A DNA stretch of 64,000 nucleotides, from contig NZ_JAIVMC010000008.1 of assembly GCF_020177265.1 (NCBI RefSeq), positions 124,001 through 188,000 of the forward strand, written 5' to 3'. Source of the DNA: Pseudooceanicola marinus. Its GTDB lineage: Bacteria; Pseudomonadota; Alphaproteobacteria; Rhodobacterales; Rhodobacteraceae. The notes under the pieces are model-generated. The model ran no database searches and was not told the origin of the DNA. It saw only the letters and a program-made list of their open reading frames with translations. Of the stretch, positions 1 through 9,786 are shown one piece after another (within the stretch, counting starts at the first letter, position 1; every line of letters starts with the position of its first letter). Made by a program: the position numbers and the translations under genes.

Positions 1-15
1 GGCCCAAGATGCAAG

Positions 16-38
16 AAAGGCGCCCGGTGGGCGCCTTC
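16..38 (-). terminator. Likely rho-independent terminator of pyrG
   Basis: A perfect 9-bp stem (AAGGCGCCC with GGGCGCCTT) and a 3-nt loop lies about 27 bp beyond the pyrG stop codon. Read on the minus strand the stem ends in TTTCTT, which fits an intrinsic terminator. The mirror-image stem could also act on a transcript entering from the left. Confidence 0.7.
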
Positions 39-64
39 CTGTATGCTGCGGCTGCGGCTCCGGG

Positions 65-1708
65 TCAGACCAGGCGGCTGACCTCCTTCGCGGCACGCAC
101 GAAGTCCGCGAACAGCGGGTGCGGGGCGAAGGGTTTCGATTTCAGCTCGGGGTGGAACTGCACGCCGATGAACCAGGGGTGGTCCTTGATCTCGACGATC
201 TCGGGCAGGCGTCCGTCGGGGGACATGCCGGAGAAGGACAGGCCGCATTCTTCCAGCTTGTCCTTGTACTTGATGTCCACCTCGTAGCGGTGGCGGTGGC
301 GTTCCTCGATCTCGGTGGCGTGGTAGACCTCCGACACCTTCGATCCTTCGGCCAGGGCGGCGGTATAGGCGCCCAGGCGCATGGTGCCGCCCTTGTCATC
401 GCCCACGGCGCGTTTCACCGCGTGGTTGCCCTTCACCCATTCCTTCAGGTGGTAGACCACCGGCTCGAACCGCTTCTTGCCGGCCTCGTGGTCGAATTCC
501 TCGGATCCTGCGGTCTCGATATGGGCCAGGTTGCGGGCCGCCTCGATCACCGCCATCTGCATGCCGAGGCAGATGCCCAGATAGGGGATCCTGCGGGTCC
601 GGGCGAACTCCGCCGCTTTGATCTTCCCTTCGGTGCCGCGTTCGCCGAAGCCGCCGGGCACCAGGATCGCGTGGAAGCCTTCCAGGTGGGGAGCGGCGTC
701 TTCATGGTCGAAGATCTCCGCATCGACCCATTCGACGTTGACCTTGATCCGGTTGGCCATGCCGCCGTGCACCAGGGCTTCCTTGATCGACTTGTAGGCG
801 TCTTCCAGCTGCGTGTACTTGCCGACGATGGCGATCTTCACCGCGCCGTCGGTGTTGTGGATGCGGTCGTAGACATCCTGCCAGACAGTCAGGTCGGGCT
901 TCGGCGCGGGGGAGATCTGGAAGGCATCCAGAACGGCCTGGTCCAGCCCCTCGCGGTGGTAGGCCAGCGGGGCCTCGTAAATGGACCCCAGATCGTAGGC
1001 CGGCACCACCGCTTCCTTGCGCACGTTGCAGAAGAGCGCGATCTTCTCGCGTTCCTTTTCCGGGATCGGCTGTTCGGACCGGCAGACCAGGATGTCGGGG
1101 GCGATGCCGATCGACTGCAGCTCCTTCACCGAGTGCTGGGTCGGCTTGGTCTTCAACTCTCCGCTCGCGGCCAGGTAGGGCAGCAGCGTCAGGTGCATGA
1201 AGATGCACTGGCCGCGCGGCAGGTCATGGGAAAACTGGCGGATCGCCTCGAAGAAGGGCAGCCCCTCGATATCGCCGACGGTGCCGCCGATCTCGCAGAG
1301 CATGAAATCGACCTCGTCCTCGCCGACGTGGAGGAAGTCCTTGATCTCGTTGGTGACGTGGGGGACGACCTGGATGGTCTTGCCCAGGTAGTCGCCGCGG
1401 CGCTCCTTCTCCAGTACGTCGGAATAGATGCGGCCCGAAGAGACGCTGTCGGTGTTGCGGGCGGCGACGCCGGTGAACCGTTCGTAGTGACCCAGGTCCA
1501 GGTCGGTTTCCGCGCCGTCGTCGGTGACGAAGACCTCGCCGTGTTCGAAGGGCGACATGGTGCCGGGATCGACGTTCAGGTAGGGATCCAGCTTGCGCAG
1601 CCGGACGGAGAAGCCGCGGGCCTGCAGCAGGGCGCCGAGCGCAGCAGACGCAAGGCCCTTGCCCAGGGACGAAACGACGCCGCCGGTGATGAAGATGTAT
1701 CTCGCCAT
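65..1708 (-). CDS. pyrG: CTP synthase (glutamine-hydrolysing)
   Basis: Makes CTP from UTP, ATP and glutamine, the last step of pyrimidine nucleotide synthesis in the cytoplasm. The 547-aa product has the usual family length. The N-terminal synthase half opens with [18 protein letters not shown], the nucleotide-binding signature. The C-terminal glutaminase half has the nucleophile elbow GICLGMQ (Cys near residue 380) and the His/Glu pair in QFHPE near 515. The frame stays open 57 codons further upstream, but family homology begins exactly at this ATG, so I chose it. secG lies 245 bp upstream on the same strand, a pairing common in alphaproteobacteria. A terminator follows the gene. Confidence 0.98.
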   Translation of the reverse strand: MARYIFITGGVVSSLGKGLASAALGALLQARGFSVRLRKLDPYLNVDPGTMSPFEHGEVFVTDDGAETDLDLGHYERFTGVAARNTDSVSSGRIYSDVLEKERRGDYLGKTIQVVPHVTNEIKDFLHVGEDEVDFMLCEIGGTVGDIEGLPFFEAIRQFSHDLPRGQCIFMHLTLLPYLAASGELKTKPTQHSVKELQSIGIAPDILVCRSEQPIPEKEREKIALFCNVRKEAVVPAYDLGSIYEAPLAYHREGLDQAVLDAFQISPAPKPDLTVWQDVYDRIHNTDGAVKIAIVGKYTQLEDAYKSIKEALVHGGMANRIKVNVEWVDAEIFDHEDAAPHLEGFHAILVPGGFGERGTEGKIKAAEFARTRRIPYLGICLGMQMAVIEAARNLAHIETAGSEEFDHEAGKKRFEPVVYHLKEWVKGNHAVKRAVGDDKGGTMRLGAYTAALAEGSKVSEVYHATEIEERHRHRYEVDIKYKDKLEECGLSFSGMSPDGRLPEIVEIKDHPWFIGVQFHPELKSKPFAPHPLFADFVRAAKEVSRLV

Positions 1709-1953
1709 GTCTTGAGGCTCCCGTGAAGTGTCGGCGTGCGGACGCGACTTTGGCTGCGCAAAATAAGGACAGAGCGGTCCGAAGACCGCTGTTCCACGGG
1801 ATTTAAGAGCTACCAGATTCGCATGGCACTGGCAACAGGATCCCGCAAGATGCTGGGTTTGGCAGGAGGCGTCCCGCAAGGTGTAGTGGTTGAGAGGGGG
1901 CAGTTTCCCGACGGGCGCCGAAGCGCCCGCTCAGGGCCGGTGCCCGGCCGGTA

Positions 1954-2322
1954 TCAGTCGGCCGAAGGCGTCAGCCCGTCGGTGCCCGACGCGCCCGAGG
2001 GCGGCGGCAGCAGGCCGCCTGCATCCGGGGTCTCGGCGCCTTCTGCGCCCTCTTCGACCGGGGCGGGCGCGGTGCCCAGCCGGTCGAGGACCGAGGAGCC
2101 GGAGGAGCGTTCCGCGGCCACGATGGTCAGCGCCAGCGAAGTGACGATGAAGGCCGTGGCCAGCACCCAGGTCAGCTTGCCCATGGCGGTTGCCGCGGCC
2201 CGGCCGGTCATCGCCCCGCCGCCACCCATGCCGAGGCCACCGCCTTCGGAACGTTGCAGCAGCACCACGCCGATCAGCGCAAGCGCGAGGATCAGGTGGA
2301 CGATGAGGACGACGTTTTCCAT
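1954..2322 (-). CDS. secG: Preprotein translocase subunit SecG
   Basis: Small inner-membrane subunit of the SecYEG channel that assists protein export. The 122-aa product has two hydrophobic helices (about residues 1-20 and 47-68). They flank the conserved LLQRSEGGGLG cytoplasmic loop typical of SecG. A glycine-rich segment and an acidic, proline-rich C-terminal tail of about 50 residues follow, as in other alphaproteobacterial SecG proteins. A TTG two codons upstream is in frame, but the ATG gives the usual MENVV start. It is transcribed toward pyrG and the two may share a transcript. The 276-bp upstream gap should hold its promoter, though no clear boxes were seen. Confidence 0.93.
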   Translation of the reverse strand: MENVVLIVHLILALALIGVVLLQRSEGGGLGMGGGGAMTGRAAATAMGKLTWVLATAFIVTSLALTIVAAERSSGSSVLDRLGTAPAPVEEGAEGAETPDAGGLLPPPSGASGTDGLTPSAD

Positions 2323-2604
2323 GTACAAAGCCCGTTTCGGTCGCGGGCGCCGGGCGCCCCTGGATCAGTATGCGGCATATCGCGGACGGCCCCGGGGAGC
2401 CATCATTCGGCGGGTATCTAAGCCAGACAGGGCTGCACCGCAACCCCGAATGGCGCGGGCCGCGTCGAGGCGCTCGGGCTGTGTCGGGCAGGGTGCGGCG
2501 GCCCTGTCGCGCGGGTGGCAAGGGCAGAAGGGGGAGGGCAGCGCGCGATGTTGCCGCTTGGGCGACCCGGGATCGGGGCGTGTCGTTGTAAGGAACAGTG
2601 CCGC

Positions 2605-3006
2605 TCAGCTGTCGTCGTCGATGTCGTCCATGTCGACCTGGCCCGACAGGCGGCGGCGGATCAGGCTCCAGGACAGGCCGATGCCCAGCACCAGCGAGAG
2701 CGAGATGATGCCCAGCCACAGCAGGGAATTGCGGTTGGTCAGCCCCAGCAGGCCGAAGTCCGACAGCACCCAGATCAGCGCCGCGGCGATGGCCAGCACC
2801 AGCCCCATGCCGAAGACCCCGATCGAGCGCAGGGTGGCGCGCAGGTAGATCACGTAGCCCACGAAGAGCAGCAGCCCCAAAAGTACAGTGACCGACATCA
2901 GGTCGGGCCAGTTCTGCATGACCCAGGTGACGTAATTGTATTCGGTCGGGTTGTAGGTGGCGGCGATCAGGAAAAAGGCCACGACCCAGCGAAGGAAGAA
3001 TCCCAT
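2605..3006 (-). CDS. DUF6524-type integral membrane protein, function unknown
   Basis: A 133-aa polytopic membrane protein with about four hydrophobic segments (roughly residues 5-20, 37-55, 65-85 and 92-112) and an acidic tail rich in Asp. It resembles the DUF6524 family of small alphaproteobacterial membrane proteins, and no function is known to me. The frame continues 55 codons upstream. The ATG at 3006 is chosen because a strong Shine-Dalgarno (AAAGGGGAC) sits just before it and the hydrophobic region starts right after. It is divergent from purA across 272 bp. Confidence 0.8.
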   Translation of the reverse strand: MGFFLRWVVAFFLIAATYNPTEYNYVTWVMQNWPDLMSVTVLLGLLLFVGYVIYLRATLRSIGVFGMGLVLAIAAALIWVLSDFGLLGLTNRNSLLWLGIISLSLVLGIGLSWSLIRRRLSGQVDMDDIDDDS

Positions 3007-3278
3007 CAATGTCCCCTTTGAAACGGATCTAGCAAATGTCCGCCCGCCGGCGGATCGGTCTTTCGGAAATTGGCGCCGGTTTGCCTGTTTCGGCCCCTTC
3101 TGTCCAGCGTCCTGCGCCGCGGCGATGCGTCCCGGCCGGAGAAACGCGGCCTTTGGGTTTCCGTACGGCACAGATTCGGGTTTCGTCCGCGCCGCCCGGA
3201 CGCTATACCGGCGCGGGTTTGGGCCGCGCGATCCGGATTGCGCGCCCGGTCACATTGCCAAGTCGGAAAGGACCTGAG

Positions 3279-4574
3279 ATGGCCAATGTCGTCGTTGTCG
3301 GCGCCCAGTGGGGTGACGAGGGAAAAGGCAAGATCGTGGACTGGCTGAGCGAGCGCGCCGATGTCATCGCGCGCTTCCAGGGCGGCCATAACGCCGGCCA
3401 TACGCTCGTCATCGATGGCGAGGTCTACAAGCTGAACGCGCTGCCCTCGGGCGTGGTGCGCGGCGGCAAGCTCAGCGTCATCGGCAACGGCGTGGTGCTG
3501 GACCCCTGGCACCTGGTCGGCGAGATCGCCAAGATCCGCGAGCAGGGCGTGCAGATCAATCCCGAGACTCTGATGATCGCGGAAAACACCCCGCTGATCC
3601 TGCCGTTCCACGGTGAACTGGACCGCGCCCGCGAGGAAGCTTCCTCCAAGGGGACCAAGATCGGCACCACCGGTCGCGGCATCGGCCCCTGCTACGAGGA
3701 CAAGGTGGGCCGTCGCGCCATCCGCGTTGCCGACCTGGCCGACCGCGCCACGCTGGAGGCCCGCGTCGACCGCGCGCTGACCCACCACAACGCGCTGCGC
3801 GCCGGCCTGGGCCTGGAGGCTATCGACCGCGACGCGATCATCGCCAAGCTGGAAGAGATCGCCCCCGAGATCCTGCAATACGCCGCCCCGGTCTGGAAGG
3901 TCCTGACCGAGAAGCGGAAAGCGGGCAAGCGCATCCTCTTCGAGGGCGCGCAAGGCTCGCTGCTGGACATCGACTTTGGCACCTATCCCTTCGTCACGTC
4001 GTCGAACGTCATCGCAGGCCAGGCGGCCACCGGCGTGGGCATCGGCCCGGGATCCATCGACTTCGTGCTGGGCATCGTGAAGGCCTACACCACCCGCGTG
4101 GGCGAGGGCCCGTTCCCGACCGAGCTGGAAGACGAGACCGGCCAGCGCCTGGGCGAGCGGGGCCATGAGTTCGGCACCGTCACGGGCCGCAAGCGCCGCT
4201 GCGGCTGGTTCGACGCCGCCCTGGTGAAGCAGACCTGCGCCGTGTCTGGCGTCAACGGCATCGCCCTGACCAAGCTCGACGTGCTGGACGGTTTCGAGAC
4301 GCTGAAGATCTGCGTCGGCTACGAGCTGGACGGCAAGCGCATGGACTACCTGCCGACCGCCAGCGACGAGCAGGCCCGCTGCACCCCCGTCTACGAGGAG
4401 ATGCCGGGCTGGAGCGAGTCGACGGAAGGCGCCCGCAGCTGGGCCGACCTGCCGGCGAACGCGATCAAGTACGTGCGCCGGGTGGAAGAGCTGATCGAAT
4501 GCCCGGTGGCACTGCTGTCGACCTCGCCGGAACGCGACGACACCATTCTGGTCACGGATCCCTTCGCGGATTGA
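3279..4574 (+). CDS. purA: Adenylosuccinate synthetase
   Basis: Joins IMP and aspartate using GTP, the first committed step from IMP to AMP. The 431-aa product is full length. It starts with the P-loop-like GDEGKGK at residues 12-18 (catalytic Asp13) and has the NAGHT motif with catalytic His41. TTGRGIGP and VGEGPFPTE segments follow. A ribosome-binding site (GGAAAGGA) lies 7 bases before the ATG. The frame is open for 81 codons upstream, but family homology begins at this methionine. A short repeat hairpin and a DUF2842 gene follow. Confidence 0.98.
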   Translation: MANVVVVGAQWGDEGKGKIVDWLSERADVIARFQGGHNAGHTLVIDGEVYKLNALPSGVVRGGKLSVIGNGVVLDPWHLVGEIAKIREQGVQINPETLMIAENTPLILPFHGELDRAREEASSKGTKIGTTGRGIGPCYEDKVGRRAIRVADLADRATLEARVDRALTHHNALRAGLGLEAIDRDAIIAKLEEIAPEILQYAAPVWKVLTEKRKAGKRILFEGAQGSLLDIDFGTYPFVTSSNVIAGQAATGVGIGPGSIDFVLGIVKAYTTRVGEGPFPTELEDETGQRLGERGHEFGTVTGRKRRCGWFDAALVKQTCAVSGVNGIALTKLDVLDGFETLKICVGYELDGKRMDYLPTASDEQARCTPVYEEMPGWSESTEGARSWADLPANAIKYVRRVEELIECPVALLSTSPERDDTILVTDPFAD

Positions 4575-4583
4575 TGAGGGGCA

Positions 4584-4598
4584 GGGGGCTTTGCCCCC
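4584..4598 (+). repeat. GGGGGCTTTGCCCCC hairpin repeat, copy 1
   Basis: A perfect 6-bp-stem palindrome 10 bp after the purA stop. The identical 15-mer recurs at 16898-16912 and a relative (GGGGGC-AGA-GCCCC) lies near 27212. Similar G-run/TTT/C-run hairpins are often seen at gene ends in Rhodobacteraceae (recollection, not checked). It could weaken transcription between purA and the next gene. Confidence 0.6.
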
Positions 4599-4674
4599 GC
4601 CGCGGCATGGGGCGCGTCTGCGGAATGCAGACGGGGGCAGCGCCCCTGCGTGGCCAGACAAGAGGAGGACGGGC

Positions 4675-4926
4675 ATGGCTCTGAGCTACAAGGCACGGCG
4701 ACGCTGGTCGCTGATCATCCTGGTGATCGGTCTGCCGCTTTACATCGTGGCCTGCGTCACGGTGATGAACTGGCTCGGCCGGCCGCCCATCCTGGTGGAG
4801 CTGCTGGTCTACGTGGGCCTGGGCGTTCTCTGGGCCTTCCCGCTGAAGATGGTCTTCATGGGCATCGGCCAGGCCGATCCTGACGCCCCGGCTGAAGACA
4901 CCACGCGGGACGACCCGCGCAGCTGA
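4675..4926 (+). CDS. DUF2842 small membrane protein
   Basis: An 83-aa protein with two predicted transmembrane helices (about residues 13-32 and 42-63) and a short acidic tail, matching DUF2842 in sequence character (MALSYKARRRWSLIILVIG). Its function is unknown. The start is set by a GAGGAGG ribosome-binding site just upstream. An in-frame extension of 28 codons has no such site. It sits 41 bp before the exporter gene in the same direction, so co-transcription is likely. Confidence 0.85.
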   Translation: MALSYKARRRWSLIILVIGLPLYIVACVTVMNWLGRPPILVELLVYVGLGVLWAFPLKMVFMGIGQADPDAPAEDTTRDDPRS

Positions 4927-4967
4927 GCGCCGGGAGAGACAGATAACGGGGGGATGAAGGAACTGAC

Positions 4968-6200
4968 GTGACAGACCGCACCCCGCCGCATCTGGCGACC
5001 CTGATCATCCTGACCGGCGGCGCCGTTCTGACCATCAACATGTTCGTCCCCTCGCTGCCCGGCATGGCGCGGGAGTTCGGCGTCGACTACGGCGCGATGA
5101 GCCTTGTGATCGGCGCCTACCTGTTGATGACCGCCGTCATGCAGCTGGTCTTCGGGCCGCTCAGCGATGTCTACGGACGGCGCCCGGTGATCCTGGGCGG
5201 CATGGCCGTCTTCACCCTCGCCTCGCTTCTGTGCACCTTCACCAGCGACGTGACGGTCTTCTGGATCGGGCGGCTGCTGCAATCGGCCTCCGCCGTCGGT
5301 GTCGCCCTCAGCCGGGCCGTGCTGCGCGATCAGTACGAACCGCGCGAGCTGGCGCAGAAGATGGCGACCGTGTCGATGGTCATGGGGCTGGGGCCGCTGC
5401 TGGGCCCGGCGCTCGGCGGTCTGATCGACGAGGCCTTTGGTTGGCGCGGGAACTTCGCCTTCTACACCCTTCTGGGGGCGGCGATGCTGGCGCTGAGCTG
5501 GCGTGACCTCGGGGAGACCAACCGCAGCCGTGGCGGCGGCTTTGCCGATCAGTTCCGCGCCTGGCCCGAGCTGCTGCGCTCGCCGCGCTTCTGGGGCTAT
5601 GCCACCTGCTGGAGCTTCTCCATCGCCGCGTTCCATGTCTTCGTCACCGCCGGGCCGCTGGCCCTGTCGGAAGGGTTCGGCATGGGGTCGGGGCAGCTGG
5701 GGATCTACATGGGGCTGATGACGGCCGGCTTCATCCTCGGGTCCTGGATCTCCGGCCGTGTGGCGCGGACCGTGGACTGGCCGCTGACCCGGCTGATGCT
5801 GATCGGGCGGGCCCTGGCCTCCGCGGGGCTGGCGGTGGCCCTGCTGGCCTGGCTGGCGGGGCATATCAGCCTGCCGGTGCTGCTTGGCGCGGTGATGCTG
5901 AACGGGCTGGGCAACGGGCTGACCTCGCCCAATGCCGCCAGCGGCGTGATGGCGGTGCGCCCGCACCTGGCCGGCGCTGCTTCGGGGCTCAGCTCCGCGC
6001 TGATCCAGCTGGTCGGCGCGCTGGCCACGGGCAGCGTGGGCCTGCTGCTGACGGCGGAGGTTGCGGTGCCTGTCCTGCTGGGCGCGATGCTGATCATCGC
6101 TCTGATCGGGCTGGTGGCGACGCTCTGGCTGACCCGGGTGGAACAGCGCCGGGGCGTGATCTGCAGCGATGTCCCCAAGGCCGGCCCGGGGATGGAATAG
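4968..6200 (+). CDS. MFS drug-resistance transporter, Bcr/CflA family
   Basis: A 410-aa inner-membrane exporter of the major facilitator superfamily with about 12 hydrophobic helices. The motif-A-like loop GPLSDVYGRRPV lies between helices 2 and 3. The segment MGLGPLLGPALGG in helix 5 is the motif-C signature of drug/H+ antiporters and specifically resembles Bcr/CflA proteins. The substrate cannot be told. The start is GTG with AAGGA 6 nt upstream. It converges on valS, and the two share a bidirectional hairpin terminator. Confidence 0.88.
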   Translation: MTDRTPPHLATLIILTGGAVLTINMFVPSLPGMAREFGVDYGAMSLVIGAYLLMTAVMQLVFGPLSDVYGRRPVILGGMAVFTLASLLCTFTSDVTVFWIGRLLQSASAVGVALSRAVLRDQYEPRELAQKMATVSMVMGLGPLLGPALGGLIDEAFGWRGNFAFYTLLGAAMLALSWRDLGETNRSRGGGFADQFRAWPELLRSPRFWGYATCWSFSIAAFHVFVTAGPLALSEGFGMGSGQLGIYMGLMTAGFILGSWISGRVARTVDWPLTRLMLIGRALASAGLAVALLAWLAGHISLPVLLGAVMLNGLGNGLTSPNAASGVMAVRPHLAGAASGLSSALIQLVGALATGSVGLLLTAEVAVPVLLGAMLIIALIGLVATLWLTRVEQRRGVICSDVPKAGPGME

Positions 6201-6232
6201 GGCAGCGCGCCGCCCACCCATCCCTTCCATGC

Positions 6233-6262
6233 AAAAGGTCCGCCCCGAGGGGCGGACCTTTG
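6233..6262. terminator. Bidirectional intrinsic terminator between the MFS gene and valS
   Basis: A long near-perfect inverted repeat (AAAGGTCCGCCCC with GGGGCGGACCTTT, 12-13 bp) lies in the 98-bp space between convergent genes. A-rich and T-rich flanks give both strands a U-containing tail. Confidence 0.85.
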
Positions 6263-6298
6263 TCATTTCAGCGTTGCGCCCGAGGGCGCAGGCAGGCT

Positions 6299-9200
6299 TC
6301 AGCCCAACTCGTTCATCCGCTCCAGCGCGGCTTTCAGCTTGGCTTCCTCGTCCTGGCGGGCGTCCAGGTTGGCCTGGGTCTCGGCCACGACCTCGGCAGG
6401 GGCGCTTTCGGCGAACTTGGGGTTCTTCAGACGGCCGGCCAGGCCACCGATTTCCTTGGCCAGCTTCGCCAGGGATTTCTCCAGACGCGCCTTTTCCTCT
6501 TCGACATCGATCACGTCAGCCAGGGGCAGGCCGAAGGTCGCGCCCTCGGCGGGCAGCGTGATGGTGCCTTTGGGGAACTCAGCCACCTCTTCCAGCTCGC
6601 CTACGCGCGCCAGGCGCTTGATCAGCGTCTCGTTGCTGGCCCAGGCGGCCTTTGCCGTGTCCGAGAAGCCGGTGACGACCAGCGGCACGTAAAGGCCTGC
6701 GGGCACATGCATCTGGGCGCGGGCCGAGCGGATGCTCTCGATCAGCGAGATGGTCCAGTTCATCTCGGCATCCGCCGCCGGGTCGATCAGCTCGGCCCCG
6801 TAGGTCGGCCAGTCGTTGTGGGCCAGAAGGCCGTCACGCGATGCGGTGGTCGACCACAGCTCTTCGGTGATGAAGGGCATGATCGGGTGCAGCATGGTCA
6901 GGCACTGGTCGATGACCCAGCCCATGACGGCCCGGGTTTCGGCCTGTTCGGGCGCGCCGTCGGCCAGCAGCGGCTTGGAGAATTCCACGTACCAGTCGCA
7001 GACCTTGCCCCAGACGAAGGCGTAGAGACCAAGCGCCGCCTCGTTGAACCGGTAGCCGTCCAGCGCGGCATCCACGGTTTCGCGGATGCGGGCGGTTTCG
7101 CCGATGATCCACTTGTTCACCGTGGCCGTCGCGACAGGCACCTCCGCCGACGGCGCGCCGCCCTCGAAGACGCCGTTCATCTCGGCAAAGCGGGTGGCGT
7201 TCCACAGCTTGGTACCGAAGTTGCGGTAGCCCTTGATGCGCTCCTCCGACATCTTCAGCACGCCGCCGATGGCCGCCATGGAGGCATTGGTCATGCGCAG
7301 GGCGTCGGCGCCGTATTCCTCGATGATCTCCAGCGGGTCGATGACGTTGCCGGTGGTCTTCGACATCTTCTTGCCCTTCTCGTCTCGGACGAGCTGGTGC
7401 AGGTAGACGGTGTGGAAGGGCACCTCGTCGACGACGGCAAGCTGCATCATCATCATCCGCGCCACCCAGAAGAACAGGATGTCCTCGCCGGTGATCAGCA
7501 CGTCGGTGGGGAAGTATTTCTCCAGCTCCGGCGTGGGCTGCGGCCAGCCCAGGGTGCCGATCGGCCAGAGGCCCGAGCTGAACCAGGTGTCCAGCACATC
7601 GGGGTCCTGCCACACGGGGTAGACCAGCTTGGTCGGGTCCTGGGTCGCGGTGTATTCCGCCAGGCTTTCGGCCAGGGCGTGCTGGGCGGCCTTCTTGTCC
7701 GCGACCTCGACGATGCGCGCATGGCTGAGCGGCGAGGGCAGGTCGGCGTTCAGATCCTGGAAGCGGTTCAGCACCTCGTCCAGGTCCGTGCCGCAGGCCT
7801 CCACGTCGCCCATGTGGACCATGTGCTCGTCGATGAAGAGGGTCAGCATGTCCACGAGGTCCAGGTCGCCCTCGCCGCCGTCCTTCAGGGTGCCCAGGTC
7901 GATGCCGTACCAGACGGGGATCTGGTGGCCCCACCACAGCTGGCGCGAGATGCACCAGGGCTCGATGTTTTCCAGCCAGTGGTAATAGGTCTTCTCGCCG
8001 GACTCGGGGATGATCTTGGTGCGGCCCGTGCGCACGGCGTCGAGCGCGGGTTTGACGATCTCCGCGCTGTCGACGAACCACTGGTCGGTCAGCATCGGCT
8101 CGATCACCACCTTGGAGCGGTCGCCGAAGGGCTGCATGATCGTCTTGGCCTCGACCAGCGGCACGATCTCCTCGCCCTCTTCGCCTTCGGGGCGCTTGCC
8201 GCCCAGGCGTTCGTCGGCGGCGGTGGTCATGACGGCCAGGCCCGCCTCGGTGATGTCGGCAACGACGGCCTTGCGGGCCTCGAACCGTTCCATGCCGCGG
8301 TATTTCTCGGGCACCAGGTTCAGCGTGTCGATTTCCATCTCCGTGGCATCGGCGCCCTCGGCGATCTCGCGGGCGCGGGCCACGCAGGTTTCATAGGGGT
8401 TGCCATCGGCGCGCATGTTGCCCGCCATGTCCATCAGCCGGTACATCGGCAGGCCGCAGCGCTTGGCGACCATGTAGTCGTTGAAATCATGCGCGCCGGT
8501 GATCTTCACCGCGCCCGAGCCGAAGTCGGGATCGGGGTATTCGTCCGTGACGATGGGGATCAGGCGATCGCAGAGCGGCAGGTGCACCATCTTGCCGACG
8601 ATGGGCGCGTAACGCTCGTCATCGGGGTGCACGGCCACGGCGCCGTCGCCCAGCATGGTCTCGGGGCGCGTGGTCGCGATGGAGATGTAGTCGCGTTCCT
8701 CCGACAGGGTGATGTTGCCGTCCTCGTCCTTCTCGACGTAGGTGTAGGTCTCGCCGCCCGCCAGCTTGTACTTGAAGTGCCACATATGGCCCGCGACCTC
8801 GATGTTCTCGACCTCCAGGTCGGAGATCGCGGTCTCGAAATGCGGGTCCCAGTTCACCAGGCGCTTGCCGCGGTAGATCAGGCCCTTGTTGTACATCTCC
8901 ACGAAGACCTTGATGACGGCATCGTGGAAGTTGGGGCTGTTCTCGTGGCCCGTGCGCGGATCCCCCGGCGCGCCGGCCATGGTGAAGGCGTTGCGCGACC
9001 AGTCACAGCTGTTGCCCAGGCGCTTCATCTGGCTGACGATGGTCGAGCCGTACTGGCCCTTCCATTCCCAGACCTTTTCCAGGAACTTCTCGCGGCCCAT
9101 CTCGCGCCGGTTCTCGTTGCCCTGGGCGGCCAGCATCTTCTCCACCTGCAGCTGGGTGGCGATACCGGCGTGGTCCTGGCCGGGCTGCCACAGCACGTCG

Positions 9201-9424
9201 AAACCGCGCATGCGGTGCCAGCGGGTCAGGATGTCCTGCAAGGTGTTGTTGAAGGCATGGCCCACGTGCAGCGCGCCGGTCACGTTGGGCGGCGGGATCA
9301 TCACGCAGAAGGTGTCGGCGCCGGGTTTCGCGTTGGCACCGGCCTTGAAGGCGCCGGCCTCTTCCCAGGCGGCGGCGATGCGCGGTTCCGCGGCGGCGGC
9401 GTCGAAGGTCTTTTCCATGGCCAT
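6299..9424 (-). CDS. valS: Valyl-tRNA synthetase
   Basis: Charges tRNA-Val with valine in the cytoplasm. The 1041-aa class I synthetase carries the HIGH-type signature as HVGH at residues 53-56 and the KMSKT loop near residue 686. The CP1 editing domain lies between them, and the C-terminal coiled-coil arm (about residues 975-1041) is rich in Ala, Glu and Lys. It is somewhat longer than many bacterial ValRS, with an insertion in the editing/catalytic region around residues 520-620. The ATG at 9424 has AGGGG upstream, and a second ATG two codons on is possible. The opposite strand has a 3.2-kb open frame that is only a composition shadow. Confidence 0.98.
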   Translation of the reverse strand: MAMEKTFDAAAAEPRIAAAWEEAGAFKAGANAKPGADTFCVMIPPPNVTGALHVGHAFNNTLQDILTRWHRMRGFDVLWQPGQDHAGIATQLQVEKMLAAQGNENRREMGREKFLEKVWEWKGQYGSTIVSQMKRLGNSCDWSRNAFTMAGAPGDPRTGHENSPNFHDAVIKVFVEMYNKGLIYRGKRLVNWDPHFETAISDLEVENIEVAGHMWHFKYKLAGGETYTYVEKDEDGNITLSEERDYISIATTRPETMLGDGAVAVHPDDERYAPIVGKMVHLPLCDRLIPIVTDEYPDPDFGSGAVKITGAHDFNDYMVAKRCGLPMYRLMDMAGNMRADGNPYETCVARAREIAEGADATEMEIDTLNLVPEKYRGMERFEARKAVVADITEAGLAVMTTAADERLGGKRPEGEEGEEIVPLVEAKTIMQPFGDRSKVVIEPMLTDQWFVDSAEIVKPALDAVRTGRTKIIPESGEKTYYHWLENIEPWCISRQLWWGHQIPVWYGIDLGTLKDGGEGDLDLVDMLTLFIDEHMVHMGDVEACGTDLDEVLNRFQDLNADLPSPLSHARIVEVADKKAAQHALAESLAEYTATQDPTKLVYPVWQDPDVLDTWFSSGLWPIGTLGWPQPTPELEKYFPTDVLITGEDILFFWVARMMMMQLAVVDEVPFHTVYLHQLVRDEKGKKMSKTTGNVIDPLEIIEEYGADALRMTNASMAAIGGVLKMSEERIKGYRNFGTKLWNATRFAEMNGVFEGGAPSAEVPVATATVNKWIIGETARIRETVDAALDGYRFNEAALGLYAFVWGKVCDWYVEFSKPLLADGAPEQAETRAVMGWVIDQCLTMLHPIMPFITEELWSTTASRDGLLAHNDWPTYGAELIDPAADAEMNWTISLIESIRSARAQMHVPAGLYVPLVVTGFSDTAKAAWASNETLIKRLARVGELEEVAEFPKGTITLPAEGATFGLPLADVIDVEEEKARLEKSLAKLAKEIGGLAGRLKNPKFAESAPAEVVAETQANLDARQDEEAKLKAALERMNELG

Positions 9425-9786
9425 TGGGCTGATCCCCTGTCGAGTCGGCCCCCTGCGCGGGGGCTATGCGTCTGAGGGCAGGGGATAGCGCAAGGGCGCG
9501 CGAAGGTGAAGCCTCCGCAACGCCGCGCCCGCGCGCAGGCCCAGCGGGCCGTCCCCCACCTGTACTCTTGTCGGAAATGCCCCGAGGAGTGACACGGCGG
9601 GCCGGGACAGGAGACACCGCCCCCCTAGTCCTGCCGCCAGCCAACCCCACGCCCGGCCCGGCAGCAGGGCCCCGCGCCCGGCCCCGCAGCAAGGCCATGC
9701 CGCAGGGCAGAAATCCGGGGGGCGGGGGATGGACTATGCGTGGTGAGAGGCTAGTGTCGGGGCAAGGACCACCGAGGGAGCGCAGC
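9425..9786. other. Intergenic region between divergent valS and the molybdenum hydroxylase gene
   Basis: No convincing gene. It holds the valS leader, which contains a small hairpin GCCCCC-TGCGC-GGGGGC at 9448-9464. No T-box specifier structure was recognised. The right part is GC-rich, and a GGGAGCG Shine-Dalgarno precedes the next ATG. Promoters for both genes must lie here, but no clear -35/-10 pair was seen. Confidence 0.5.

Noticed and set aside
119-1726. Long plus-strand frame opposite pyrG
   Set aside because: Same antisense composition effect. CTP synthase is unmistakable on the minus strand.
6260-9475. A very long open frame (over 1000 codons) on the plus strand opposite valS
   Set aside because: High GC leaves few stop codons in the antisense frame. 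The minus strand encodes a complete ValRS with all motifs, and the plus-strand translation looks like low-complexity His/Gly/Val sequence without homology.
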